A DNA stretch of 26,316 bases from DASPJL01 sp035628645. GTDB lineage: Bacteria; Bacteroidota; Bacteroidia; Cytophagales; Cyclobacteriaceae. The stretch spans positions 1-26,316 of the forward strand of contig DASPJL010000007.1 of assembly GCA_035628645.1 (NCBI GenBank), given 5' to 3'. Numbering within the stretch: the stretch's first letter is position 1; every line of letters starts with the position of its first letter. Shown here one piece after another: positions 1 through 7,076 of this stretch. The notes beneath the pieces were generated by a model, which saw nothing but the letters and a program-made list of their open reading frames with translations, was not told the origin of the DNA and searched no databases. A program made the position numbers and the translations under genes.

Positions 1-40
1 ATTGCTTTACAGAAAAATATTGGCAGAGAAATTAGCTCTT

Positions 41-135
41 TGGCACCCTTTGCTCAGGAATAGCTGGCACCCTTTACTCAGGAATTAGTGGCACCCTTTC
101 GCCAGGAATAGGTGGCCTCCTTTGGCAGGAATATC
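41..135. repeat. Four tandem 24-bp repeats, IS21-like element end
   Basis: Four head-to-tail units start at 41, 65, 89 and 113, each about 24 bp and each of the form TGGCACCCTTT, 3-4 variable bases, CAGGAAT, then a short A/T/G tail. The fourth unit is diverged and one base shorter. A weaker half-copy (TGGCAGAGAAATTAG) begins at 21. Arrays of TGGCAC...GGAAT units next to one another are known from the ends of IS21-family elements in Bacteroidota, so this may be the end of such an element whose istA/istB genes lie left of the window. No transposase can be recognised in the first 40 bases, so the mobile-element assignment is inference. Confidence 0.6.
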
Positions 136-238
136 TAGTCAGACTAAAATTAACCGGACATAACCAAGCGCAATTAAAAGTGCGGTAGTCAAGAATTTAT
201 ATTTTTTAGAGAAGCCATCAGGTTTAAGAAGGTTGAAA

Positions 239-676
239 ATGGAAAGCAAACTATCAAAACGACTTGCTGATGTTGTGAACGCTCTTCCCTTAAAAGACGG
301 TATAAGAGTTTTAGAGATCGGATGTGGTCCCGGAGCAGCAGCAAGAGAAATTTCAAAGCGAATCGGCAATGGATATGTTCTTGCTATTGACCGTTCTGCC
401 AAAGCAATTCAACAAGCAATTGCTAGTTCACAGATAGAAGTAGAAGCAGGTAAACTTTCATATAGACGAGCTGAAATTGAGAATTTTGAGCTTGAGGCCA
501 ACGAAAAACAGTTTGATATTGCCGTTGCAGTAAGAGTTGGAGCCTTGGACGGACGACATCCCGAAATTGAAAAACAAGCTTTACTCAAAATTGCCAATGC
601 ATTGACAAAGAAAGGAAAACTTTTTATCGACGGTGGAAACCCGTTAAAAGAAATACCACTTGATAAATTTAGATAG
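239..676 (+). CDS. Small class I SAM-dependent methyltransferase
   Basis: This encodes about 145 residues. The SAM-binding motif I is clear at residues 24-32 (VLEIGCGPG). An acidic loop after strand 2 (AIDRS, about residue 49) would hold the ribose of the cofactor, and a motif IV-like segment (FDIAVAVRVG) follows. The ATG at 239 is preferred over the in-frame TTG at 233 because AAGAAGG lies 6 bases before it and related proteins start at the same place. The reading frame stays open upstream to 164 but has no ATG there. The protein is short for the fold, with the last beta strands reduced, though close relatives end in a similar way. The substrate cannot be told. It stands alone between the repeat array and the arsR operon. 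Confidence 0.75.
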   Translation: MESKLSKRLADVVNALPLKDGIRVLEIGCGPGAAAREISKRIGNGYVLAIDRSAKAIQQAIASSQIEVEAGKLSYRRAEIENFELEANEKQFDIAVAVRVGALDGRHPEIEKQALLKIANALTKKGKLFIDGGNPLKEIPLDKFR

Positions 677-876
677 ATGAATGACACCGTCTTTTTTTTA
701 AAAAGAGGGCATTGTTATCAAATAAGCCATTAATCAAAAAGATATTGAAAATTTATGAGTTATCTCTACTCATAGCTGCTAACCACTATTGTCAAACGTA
801 TACACTCTTTTAATTATTAGCTGGCAGCCTTAGGTCAACAACTTCAAAAACATTTGTGAGAATAATTGAAAAATAA
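677..876. other. Intergenic stretch without recognised gene
   Basis: AT-rich spacer between the methyltransferase and the arsR promoter. It holds a T-run (692-699) but no long stem next to it, and one small inverted repeat, ATGAGT/ACTCAT at 755-773 with a 7-base loop. A 16-base stretch at about 816-831 (ATTAGCTGGCAGCCTT) resembles the tandem repeat unit at 41-136. I see no gene. Confidence 0.5.
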
Positions 877-908
877 TTTGCGTAGTTAAATAGCTACATT
901 TATATTTG
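877..908 (+). promoter_or_regulatory. Bacteroidota-type promoter of the arsR operon
   Basis: A TTTG at 877-880, a 20-bp spacer and TATATTTG at 901-908 match the Bacteroidota primary sigma factor consensus (TTTG, 19-21 bp, TAnnTTTG) without mismatch. Transcription would start near 911-915, giving a leader of only about 12-16 bases before the arsR ATG at 927. Confidence 0.75.
882..897. promoter_or_regulatory. Operator copy 1, in the promoter spacer
   Basis: GTAGTTAAATAGCTAC is an imperfect inverted repeat (half-sites GTAGYTA / TAGCTAC around AA). It fills the spacer between the -33 and -7 elements. Copy 2 at 908-923 differs at one base. ArsR proteins bind such dyads as dimers, so autoregulation by the downstream gene product is the simplest reading (inference). 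Confidence 0.7.
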
Positions 909-923
909 TAGTCAAATAGCTAC
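908..923. promoter_or_regulatory. Operator copy 2, over the transcription start
   Basis: GTAGTCAAATAGCTAC begins on the last base of the -7 element and ends three bases before the arsR start codon. It matches 15 of 16 bases of copy 1 and lies 26 bp from it, start to start. A protein bound here would cover the start of transcription. Confidence 0.7.
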
Positions 924-926
924 GTA

Positions 927-1250
927 ATGAATTTAAGACGAGACGTATTTCAAGCCATAGCCGACCCGACAAGAAGGGCCATACTTGTGTTGGTAGCCTC
1001 CCATTCCATGACAGCTGGCGCAATAGCCTCAAACTTTGACACAGCAAGACCGACTGTTTCAAAACACTTACAAATACTCACAGAGTGTGAATTGCTTGAG
1101 CAGGAGCAAAACGGCAGAGAGATTTATTATCACTTCAATCCCAAAAAAATGAAAGAAATAGCTGATTTTATCGAACCCTTTCGCAACCTGTGGGATGACC
1201 GCTTTAATAAGCTGGAGTCCATTATGAAGAATTATAAACCCAAAAAATAG
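927..1250 (+). CDS. ArsR-family winged-helix repressor
   Basis: A 107-residue HTH_20/ArsR-type regulator. The N-terminal segment RRDVFQAIADPTRRAIL is typical of the group, and the recognition helix lies at about residues 41-53 (ARPTVSKHLQIL), followed by the wing (EQEQNGREIYYHF). It has no cysteine pair of the kind used for metal sensing by ArsR/SmtB, so it probably does not sense arsenic or zinc directly. It belongs to the SdpR-like subgroup that is commonly paired with SRPBCC genes. The next gene, an SRPBCC protein, starts 6 bases after its stop, so the two are almost certainly co-transcribed. Two 16-bp operators upstream suggest autoregulation. Confidence 0.9.
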   Translation: MNLRRDVFQAIADPTRRAILVLVASHSMTAGAIASNFDTARPTVSKHLQILTECELLEQEQNGREIYYHFNPKKMKEIADFIEPFRNLWDDRFNKLESIMKNYKPKK

Positions 1251-1256
1251 GATATT

Positions 1257-1721
1257 ATGGAACGGAAAACGAAGATCCTTGCCGAAGACGGCAAACAAGA
1301 ATTGGTAATCACAAGGGAATTTGATTTACCATTGGAATTGCTTTTTAAAGCGTACGTAGAGCCTGAAATTGTTGAGCAATGGATGGGAACGAAGGTGCTG
1401 AAACTTGAAAATAAAAAGCACGGCGGTTACCTATTTGAAACAAGCGATCCTCTGGGAAATAAACACAGGTTCAATGGGGTAATCCATGAGTTTAGCCGTG
1501 ACCAGAAGATCACACGGACATTTGAAATGGAGAATACCCCTTTCCCCGTGCAGCTAGAGTTCCTGGAATTTGAAAAACTTACTGACGACACCAGCAGGCT
1601 CAACATGCATATTGTATATAAATCAATTGCCTACCGTGACCAAATGTTGCAGTTACCCTTTGCTCAAGGTATAAATATGGCACATAATAGGTTACAGGAG
1701 ACTGTAAATAAGTTAAAATAA
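1257..1721 (+). CDS. SRPBCC / AHSA1-type protein
   Basis: This 154-residue protein has the START-like (Bet v1) helix-grip fold of the AHSA1 group. The typical opening (ITREFDLPLELLFKAYVEPEIVEQWMG, residues about 19-45) is followed by the beta strands with GGYLFETSDPLGN and HEFSRDQKITRTFEME. The family includes the Hsp90 activator Aha1, but most small bacterial members have no known ligand. The gene starts 6 bases behind arsR, with AAAATAGGA ahead of the ATG. A pairing of ArsR with an SRPBCC partner is widespread, which suggests that the protein acts in the pathway the repressor controls. The function remains unknown. Confidence 0.85.
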   Translation: MERKTKILAEDGKQELVITREFDLPLELLFKAYVEPEIVEQWMGTKVLKLENKKHGGYLFETSDPLGNKHRFNGVIHEFSRDQKITRTFEMENTPFPVQLEFLEFEKLTDDTSRLNMHIVYKSIAYRDQMLQLPFAQGINMAHNRLQETVNKLK

Positions 1722-1866
1722 ATTGGCTACGAAGGCGCGAAAACACGAAGTAAACTTTGCGCCCCGGACGCGAACAAAGTAGCCGAAACTTAAATAAATT
1801 AGCCACATAGTCACAAAGAAGTTTTGTCTTTGTGCCTTTAGTGTCTCAAACCTCAAAACACAAATT
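1722..1866. repeat. Intergenic palindromic repeat-like stretch
   Basis: This spacer carries an imperfect palindrome at 1734-1763 (GGCGC ... GCGCC arms, with CGAAAACACGAAG inside) and a hairpin at 1812-1834 with an 8-bp stem, CACAAAGA/TCTTTGTG. The words CACGAAG, CACAAAG and TTTGTGCCTT are typical of degenerate extragenic repeats scattered in Bacteroidota genomes. No T-run follows the stem, so it is not a classic terminator. Confidence 0.45.
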
Positions 1867-2250
1867 ATGAAAAAAAGAAACAAAATCATTTATTGGATTG
1901 CAACTGTCTTTTTGGCTTTTGGCATGTTGGCAGGCGGCGTGCAACAACTGTTGCAAATTGGAGGTTATGTTGAAATAGTTACTCAACTGGGTTATCCGAT
2001 GTATTTATTATCCATCCTAGGTGCGTGGAAGATATTGGGAGTAGCAGCATTGCTTATTCCGAAGTTTCCTTTAGTGAAGGAATGGGCCTATGCAGGCTTC
2101 TTCTTTGCTATGTCAGGAGCGGCAATTTCACATATTGTCGTCAGTCAATCCTTTATTGAGGCACTTCCTTCACTGATATTACTGACTATGACTGTGATAT
2201 CCTGGTACTTCAGGCCAGAAGATAGAAAAATTATTGTTACTCATTCATAA
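1867..2250 (+). CDS. DoxX-like four-helix membrane protein
   Basis: This 127-residue protein has four hydrophobic helices at about residues 8-29, 46-65, 72-91 and 97-114 and little else. The pattern, with GGVQQLL after helix 1 and LGAWKILGVAALLIP in helix 2, fits the DoxX-like (DoxX_2) family of inner-membrane proteins. Members have been linked to thiosulfate or redox functions, but for this subgroup the role is unknown. Its stop codon directly abuts the ATG of the next gene, so the two are translationally linked. Confidence 0.8.
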   Translation: MKKRNKIIYWIATVFLAFGMLAGGVQQLLQIGGYVEIVTQLGYPMYLLSILGAWKILGVAALLIPKFPLVKEWAYAGFFFAMSGAAISHIVVSQSFIEALPSLILLTMTVISWYFRPEDRKIIVTHS

Positions 2251-2838
2251 ATGAACAGTATGAATCCTAAGGTAGATTGGTTTTTTAATAAAGCTACTCA
2301 GTGGCAGAAAGAATTTGAGCAATTGAGAATGATCATGCTTGACTGTCAGCTAGTCGAAGAATTGAAGTGGGGGCAGCCCTGCTACCTGTTTGAAAACAGA
2401 AACATCGTTTTAATGCATGGATTTAAAGAATATTGCGCTCTTCTGTTTTTCAAGGGTGCCTTGTTAAAAGATCCCAACGGTATTCTGATCCAACAAACGG
2501 AGAACGTACAGGCTGCTCGTCAGATCAGGTTCACCTCTGTACAGGAAATAGTGGAGATGAAGTCCATTCTCAAATCTTATATTTATGAAGCTGTTGAAGT
2601 GGAAGAATCCGGTTTGAAAGTGAATTATAAAAAGACAACTGAGTTCGCAATTCCTGAAGAATTTCAAACTAAGTTGGATGAAAGCCCGGCTTTAAAAACT
2701 GCATTTTATGCATTGACACCAGGACGGCAAAGAGCATACATCTTTTATTTTTCTTCGGCCAAACAATCCAAAACCCGAGCGGCAAGGGTTGAAAAATATG
2801 AGGAGCAAATTCTCAATGGCAAGGGACTAGACGATTAG
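2251..2838 (+). CDS. YdeI/OmpD-associated protein with DUF1801 domain
   Basis: This 195-residue protein has two parts. The N-terminal DUF1801 region (about 20-130) includes LKWGQPCYLFENRNIVLM and KGALLKDPNG. The C-terminal part carries the YdeI/OmpD-associated signature TPGRQRAYIFYFSSAKQS and KTRAARVEKYEEQIL (about 155-190). The fold is related to frataxin-like or CyaY-like iron chaperones in some annotations, but no biochemical role is established. The start codon immediately follows the stop of the DoxX-like gene. Confidence 0.85.
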   Translation: MNSMNPKVDWFFNKATQWQKEFEQLRMIMLDCQLVEELKWGQPCYLFENRNIVLMHGFKEYCALLFFKGALLKDPNGILIQQTENVQAARQIRFTSVQEIVEMKSILKSYIYEAVEVEESGLKVNYKKTTEFAIPEEFQTKLDESPALKTAFYALTPGRQRAYIFYFSSAKQSKTRAARVEKYEEQILNGKGLDD

Positions 2839-2874
2839 TTAGATTGACCTACACAAATAGAAAGCAATGCAACA

Positions 2875-3321
2875 ATGGGAAAAACAGAAAGCCGGGAATT
2901 GGGAATTGTTAAAACATTTAAGGCTCCCATTGACCTTATTTGGAAAGTCTGGACGAATTCCGAACGCATTGCAATCTGGTGGGGGCCAAAAGGGTTTACC
3001 AACACCATTCACCATATGGACTTTGAGGAAGGCGGCAAATGGAAATTTACAATGCATGGGCCGGACGGAACCAACTTTCCCAACAAGAGTATCTTCAAGG
3101 AAATCATTCCGTTTAAGAAAATCGTGTTGGAGCACTTCAATCCGCATTTCTTTAGCACGGTTCTTTTTGAAGCTAAAGGCGAAGAAACCCAAATAGACTG
3201 GACGTTGCTATTCGATACAGCAGAAATGCGTGAAATTATAGTCAAAGTGCACAAAGCAGACGAAGGACAAAAACAAAATATTGAAAAACTCGATCGTTAT
3301 ATTTCTAAATTAAAAAGCTGA
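2875..3321 (+). CDS. Second SRPBCC / AHSA1-type protein
   Basis: A 148-residue SRPBCC protein whose sequence is canonical for the bacterial AHSA1 group: IVKTFKAPIDLIWKVWTN, AIWWGPKGFTN, and GGKWKFTMHGPDGTNFPN, then IDWTLLFDTAEMRE towards the end. It is not a recent duplicate of the upstream SRPBCC gene: the two differ through most of their length. The spacing of 36 bases behind the YdeI gene fits one operon. The ATG at 2875 sits in AACAATGG; a second ATG at 2867 is in another frame. The ligand is unknown. Confidence 0.85.
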   Translation: MGKTESRELGIVKTFKAPIDLIWKVWTNSERIAIWWGPKGFTNTIHHMDFEEGGKWKFTMHGPDGTNFPNKSIFKEIIPFKKIVLEHFNPHFFSTVLFEAKGEETQIDWTLLFDTAEMREIIVKVHKADEGQKQNIEKLDRYISKLKS

Positions 3322-3352
3322 TTCAACCATTCAACCATCATAATTTAAAAGT

Positions 3353-3454
3353 ATGAAATGAGCATGGGAGAAAGCACACCTCAGCGAGGATGAAGATTAT
3401 GTTAATTCCATCCACACCATCGGAACAAGTCATGCAGCTAAAAACAGATTATAA
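3353..3454 (+). pseudogene. Short broken coding fragment
   Basis: An ATG-AAA-TGA is followed in the same frame by an open stretch from 3362 to the TAA at 3452-3454. It translates to 30 residues beginning AWEKAHLSEDEDYVNS and ending in SHAAKNRL. The acidic, codon-like composition looks like the last part of a real protein rather than random spacer, and the stop codon falls two bases before the next gene. The parent family is not recognised. Confidence 0.35.
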
Positions 3455-3456
3455 AT

Positions 3457-4020
3457 ATGAAAAATAAAAAAGAGTTATCACCAGAACAACGAAAAGAACT
3501 ACTCAAAACGTTGAAAGTTCGTTTTGAAAAAAACATGAACCGGCACAAAGGTGTCGATTGGGCCAAATTACAATCAAAGCTGGAAGCTAATACAGAAAAA
3601 TTGTGGTCGCTCAATGAAATGGAGGTAACCGGCGGCGAACCGGATGTAGTGGATCATGATAAAAAGACGGGGGAATATATTTTTTTCGATTGTTCTGCGG
3701 AAAGTCCAAAAGGCCGAAGGAGTATATGTTACGACACGGAAGCTTTGGAGTCAAGGAAAGAACATAAACCCAAAAACAGCGCTCTTGGTATGGCATTTAC
3801 CATGGGCATTCAGATTTTGACGGAAGAACAATATCGGGAATTGCAGAAACTTGGAAATTTCGACCTGAAAACATCGAGCTGGGTGAAAACGCCCCCTGAA
3901 ATCAGAGAACTTGGCGGTGCACTTTTCTGTGACCGTCGCTATGACCATGTCTTCTTGTATCACAACGGTGCGGAATCATACTATGCAGCCAGAGGATTCA
4001 GGGGTTCGCTAAGGGTCTGA
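3457..4020 (+). CDS. DUF4256 domain protein
   Basis: A 187-residue soluble protein that matches the DUF4256 family along its whole length. The start MKNKKELSPEQRKELLKTLK, the central GGEPDVVDHD and FFDCSAESPKGRRSICYD, and the closing region with FCDRRYDHVFLYHNGAESYY are all characteristic. No catalytic role is established for the family. It has no signal peptide or membrane segment. It follows the short fragment at once and probably belongs to the arsR-led gene run, since genes of this type often lie beside SRPBCC and DoxX-like genes. Confidence 0.85.
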   Translation: MKNKKELSPEQRKELLKTLKVRFEKNMNRHKGVDWAKLQSKLEANTEKLWSLNEMEVTGGEPDVVDHDKKTGEYIFFDCSAESPKGRRSICYDTEALESRKEHKPKNSALGMAFTMGIQILTEEQYRELQKLGNFDLKTSSWVKTPPEIRELGGALFCDRRYDHVFLYHNGAESYYAARGFRGSLRV

Positions 4021-4164
4021 GTTTATATAGTTATGGTTTGAATTGAATGAGGGGTATAAATTGTATTTTGGCGGAAAACGCCTTGCTAATTTTATTTCCA
4101 ACGATTATCTTCCCAACAATTACTAAACGGAGAGTAGGCACGTTCGTCAGAAATTAAATCAACA

Positions 4165-4632
4165 ATGCAATATATTTTTTATTCTATTTCAATAACCTTT
4201 TTTTCGTGGATTGCCGGAATGTTTTTGAATGAATTGATAAAGGGAAAACCCTTTTACGACAATATATCCAATTTGAATTTTATCAAAAATGGCTCCATCA
4301 ATAAAATGATTGGGATGGATATATTCAGGTGGACGGTAAAAAATACTTTCTTTAAATATTTTAATGACAAACTTAAGCTAAAAACAAAATGTAAGGGGTC
4401 TGAATTAACTGTCTTGAGAAAAGAGATGACCTTTTCAGAAATAAGTCATTTAATAGGTTTTGTCCTTGTTGCATTTGTGGCAGTTTTTCTCGTTTTTAGT
4501 AAGGCTATCAAATTTGGAATAACTCTTTTAATTGTAAATGTACTTTTGAATTTATACCCTTCTTTATTGCAACAGAGGAATAAGATGCGGATTGATAAAC
4601 TATTAAAAAATGTGAGCGCAATTCCAAATTAA
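4165..4632 (+). CDS. CrtO-like small membrane protein (acyltransferase-type)
   Basis: A 155-residue protein with an N-terminal hydrophobic helix (about 4-22), a charged middle (IFRWTVKNTFFKYFNDKLK, about 53-71) and a hydrophobic pair at about 93-132 that ends in NLYPSLLQQRNKMRI. The order R-W-x-K-..., E-x-x-H-L-I-G, then N-x-Y-P-x-x-x-Q-x-x-N-x-x-R-I recalls glycosyl-4,4'-diaponeurosporenoate acyltransferase CrtO of staphyloxanthin synthesis. Many Bacteroidota carry such proteins without the carotenoid genes, and none is seen here, so only the family resemblance is claimed. Base composition is AT-richer than in the preceding genes. Confidence 0.5.
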   Translation: MQYIFYSISITFFSWIAGMFLNELIKGKPFYDNISNLNFIKNGSINKMIGMDIFRWTVKNTFFKYFNDKLKLKTKCKGSELTVLRKEMTFSEISHLIGFVLVAFVAVFLVFSKAIKFGITLLIVNVLLNLYPSLLQQRNKMRIDKLLKNVSAIPN

Positions 4633-4692
4633 GCGATTATTTAATAACCAATTTTAGACCTTTTAAAATGGATGGAAAGTAATCCGTAGCTC

Positions 4693-4700
4693 TAATTTTG
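4693..4700 (+). promoter_or_regulatory. Candidate -7 element for icd
   Basis: TAATTTTG matches TAnnTTTG exactly. No clear TTG lies about 20 bp upstream, so the -33 element is weak or absent. Transcription from here would give a leader of about 100 bases before icd. Confidence 0.35.
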
Positions 4701-4809
4701 CCGTCCAAAATCAAACACCTAACATTTCCTTCATCTCTATTCCTGTTTTTTTTAATAACAGCATTATATTATTTAACTTGCCGCCTTTAACCGAAAAGTT
4801 AACTAGAAT

Positions 4810-6132
4810 ATGGCAGAAAAAATTTCAATAAAAAACGGGGTGCTTCAAGTACCAGATCAACCTATTATACCATTTATTGAAGGTGACGGAACAGGTCCGG
4901 ATATTTGGAAAGCATCGGTAAAGGTATTTGATGCAGCAGTGCAAAAAGCCTATGGCGGAAAGAAAAAGATTGAGTGGAAGGAAGTCTTGGCTGGGGAAAA
5001 AGCATTTAAGAAAACAGGAAACTGGCTTCCAGATGAGACATTGGATGAAATCAGGTCTCACCTTGTGGCAATAAAAGGCCCTTTGACTACACCAGTAGGA
5101 GGGGGAATCAGGTCCTTGAATGTGGCCTTAAGACAAATTCTGGATCTTTATGTTTGCCTTCGTCCGGTTCAGTATTTTCAAGGTGTACCATCGCCGGTAA
5201 AATCGCCTGAGAAAGTGGACATGGTTATTTTCAGGGAAAATACTGAGGATATCTATGCCGGAATTGAATATGCTGCCGGTACTCCGGAAGCGAAAAAGAT
5301 GCTCGATTTTATCGAAAAGGAATTTGGCAAAGACTTTAAAAAGATAAGATTTGGAACCAGCCAGGCAACTTCTGATTGGACTAAGTTATTAGGTGGAAGT
5401 GGTGATACCGTTGAAGTTGGTATCGGAATAAAACCGGTATCAAAAGAAGGTACTTTCAGGCTTGTAAAATCGGCCATAGAATATGCCATAAATGAAGGTA
5501 AAAAATCTGTAACGCTTGTACATAAAGGTAACATCATGAAATTTACAGAAGGCGCTTTCAGAGAGTGGGGATATGACGTAGCTGAAAAACTATTTGCCGA
5601 CAAAACTTATACCTGGAGAACCTGGGAAAAAACAAAGGCTGAAAAAGGCGAAAGCGCAGCTAATGAAGAACAAAAGAAAGCGATTGCCGCTGGCAAAGTG
5701 GTTATAAAGGATTCAATTGCTGACATTACTTTGCAACAAGTACTTACCCGTCCTGAAGATTTTGATGTAATTGCTACATTGAACCTGAACGGTGATTATT
5801 TATCTGACGCATTGGCTGCTCAGGTAGGTGGAATTGGAATTGCCCCGGGCGCTAACATCAACTACATCACAGGACACGCCATATTTGAAGCTACACATGG
5901 TACTGCCCCCAAATATGCCGATCAGGATAAAGTAAATCCGGGATCTGTAATTCTTAGCGGTGAGATGATGTTCAGGTACATGGGTTGGAAAGAAGCCGCT
6001 GATTTGATCATTAAAGGATTAAATGGAGCAATTGGCAAAAAGCGAGTGACTTATGATTTCGAAAGACTAATGGAAGGCGCCACATTGGTTAAGTGTTCTG
6101 AATTTGGTGACGAGATTATTTCTTCAATGTGA
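4810..6132 (+). CDS. icd: NADP-dependent isocitrate dehydrogenase
   Basis: A 440-residue homodimeric-type enzyme of the tricarboxylic acid cycle that oxidises isocitrate to 2-oxoglutarate, CO2 and NADPH. It is of the E. coli type. The substrate loop PVGGGIRSLNVALRQ holds Ser102, equivalent to E. coli Ser113. The NADP-specificity residues are present: Lys368 and Tyr369 in HGTAPKYADQDKVNPG, Val375, and Tyr415 and Arg419 in TYDFER. The metal-binding aspartates lie in the GDYLSDALAAQVGG region. Length is normal (E. coli 416, with an insertion near residues 275-297). Ser102 would be the phosphorylation site if an AceK kinase exists, but none is in the window. Confidence 0.97.
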   Translation: MAEKISIKNGVLQVPDQPIIPFIEGDGTGPDIWKASVKVFDAAVQKAYGGKKKIEWKEVLAGEKAFKKTGNWLPDETLDEIRSHLVAIKGPLTTPVGGGIRSLNVALRQILDLYVCLRPVQYFQGVPSPVKSPEKVDMVIFRENTEDIYAGIEYAAGTPEAKKMLDFIEKEFGKDFKKIRFGTSQATSDWTKLLGGSGDTVEVGIGIKPVSKEGTFRLVKSAIEYAINEGKKSVTLVHKGNIMKFTEGAFREWGYDVAEKLFADKTYTWRTWEKTKAEKGESAANEEQKKAIAAGKVVIKDSIADITLQQVLTRPEDFDVIATLNLNGDYLSDALAAQVGGIGIAPGANINYITGHAIFEATHGTAPKYADQDKVNPGSVILSGEMMFRYMGWKEAADLIIKGLNGAIGKKRVTYDFERLMEGATLVKCSEFGDEIISSM

Positions 6133-6200
6133 GAATAAGTGAGTGAAAGAATGAGTGGATAAGGGACCTCATACCTGTTACCTCACGTCCCTCATACCTC
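6133..6200. repeat. Low-complexity GAGTGAA and CCTCATACCT words
   Basis: Short degenerate tetra/heptanucleotide words (GAATAAGTGAGTGAAAGAATGAGT) are followed by CCTCATACCTGTTACCTCACGTCCCTCATACCTC, in which CCTCA(T/C)ACCT-like units recur. Comparable words appear at 8094-8135 and, on the other strand, at 19496-19546. Confidence 0.45.
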
Positions 6201-6201
6201 A

Positions 6202-6244
6202 AATGAAGCCAAATAAATTATTTTATTTGGCTTCATTATTTTTT
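6202..6244 (+). terminator. Strong intrinsic terminator behind icd
   Basis: A perfect 16-bp stem (6202-6217 with 6222-6237; AATGAAGCCAAATAAA and its complement) has a 4-base loop and is followed by ATTTTTTAT. It ends the icd transcript and isolates it from the gene at 6274. Confidence 0.9.
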
Positions 6245-6273
6245 ATAATTTAGTACAGTCATCTCAAAATCAA

Positions 6274-6906
6274 ATGGTAAAGTTTCTTCCATTATTTCCG
6301 TTGAATTTAGTGGCCTTCCCCGGAGAGAAGCTGAACCTTCATATATTTGAACCCAGGTATAAAGAGCTTGTCAATGAATGCCTGGAAGATAATTGTAATT
6401 TTGGTATTCCTGCTTACATATTTAACAAGCTGGAAGGATTTGGCACAGAGATGAAGATTATTAAAGTTGCTAAAAAGTATGAGGATGGCAGGTTGGATAT
6501 TATGACAGAAGGAATAAATGTTTTTGAGCTGGTCGATTATGAAAACCCTTTGAAGGACAAGCTTTATGCAGCAGGGAATGTGAGGATTTTAGATAATATC
6601 CTGGATGAAACATTGGACAGTAAAAGCGTTCTTATAAAAAATATTCAAAGGTTATATGATCTTTTGGGAATAAAGACTGCGACAATTTATAGCACCAAAT
6701 ACTTGTCTTTTGAAGTTGGCCATAAGGTGGGATTGTCTATTTATGAAGAATATGAGTTATTGCAGATAACAAAGGAAAGTGAACGGCAGGATTTCATTAC
6801 CAAACACCTTGAAAAGTCTATTCCTTTAATCATGAATATGGAAAAAACCAAGCAAAGAATTCAAATGAACGGCCATTTCAAACACATGAATCCATTGAAT
6901 TATTGA
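6274..6906 (+). CDS. LON substrate-binding-domain protein
   Basis: A 210-residue protein that consists of the LON N-terminal (substrate-binding) domain without the ATPase and protease parts. The opening LPLFPLNLVAFPGEKLNLHIFEPRYKELV is the hallmark of the family, with the usual GIPAYIF and DIMTEGINVFELV strands after it. The C-terminal half is helical, as in stand-alone members. Such proteins are thought to bind unfolded proteins or act as accessory factors, but the target is unknown. It is set off from icd by a terminator and has no evident operon partner. Confidence 0.85.
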   Translation: MVKFLPLFPLNLVAFPGEKLNLHIFEPRYKELVNECLEDNCNFGIPAYIFNKLEGFGTEMKIIKVAKKYEDGRLDIMTEGINVFELVDYENPLKDKLYAAGNVRILDNILDETLDSKSVLIKNIQRLYDLLGIKTATIYSTKYLSFEVGHKVGLSIYEEYELLQITKESERQDFITKHLEKSIPLIMNMEKTKQRIQMNGHFKHMNPLNY

Positions 6907-7076
6907 ATGTCATTTGAATTTGATTTCGTGTGTATATAATTTGCTTTTTTTATTGCCACCTGGAATACGCCATTGGATATTCATCCTCGTTGTGTGATTT
7001 ACAATCATGGCCATTTCATGATTTAACCTATTGATAATATGAAGTTTTCACTTGATAGCTTTTATGTTAATTTAAA

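Noticed and set aside
1..63. Open frame from the window edge to TAG at 61-63 as the end of istB
   Set aside because: It runs into the first repeat unit and does not resemble the usual C-terminus of an IstB ATPase; 20 codons are too few to decide.
1812..1834. Hairpin CACAAAGA/TCTTTGTG as a terminator for the SRPBCC gene
   Set aside because: No T-run follows, and the DoxX-like gene continues on the same strand. It fits better as a degenerate extragenic repeat.
2839..3196. Open frames overlapping the second SRPBCC gene on both strands
   Set aside because: The frame at 2875-3321 gives a clear SRPBCC protein; the others have low-complexity or Arg/Pro/Phe-biased translations typical of shadow frames.
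4070..4082. GGCG-GAAAA-CGCC hairpin as a terminator behind DUF4256
   Set aside because: The stem is only four base pairs and is not followed by a T-run.
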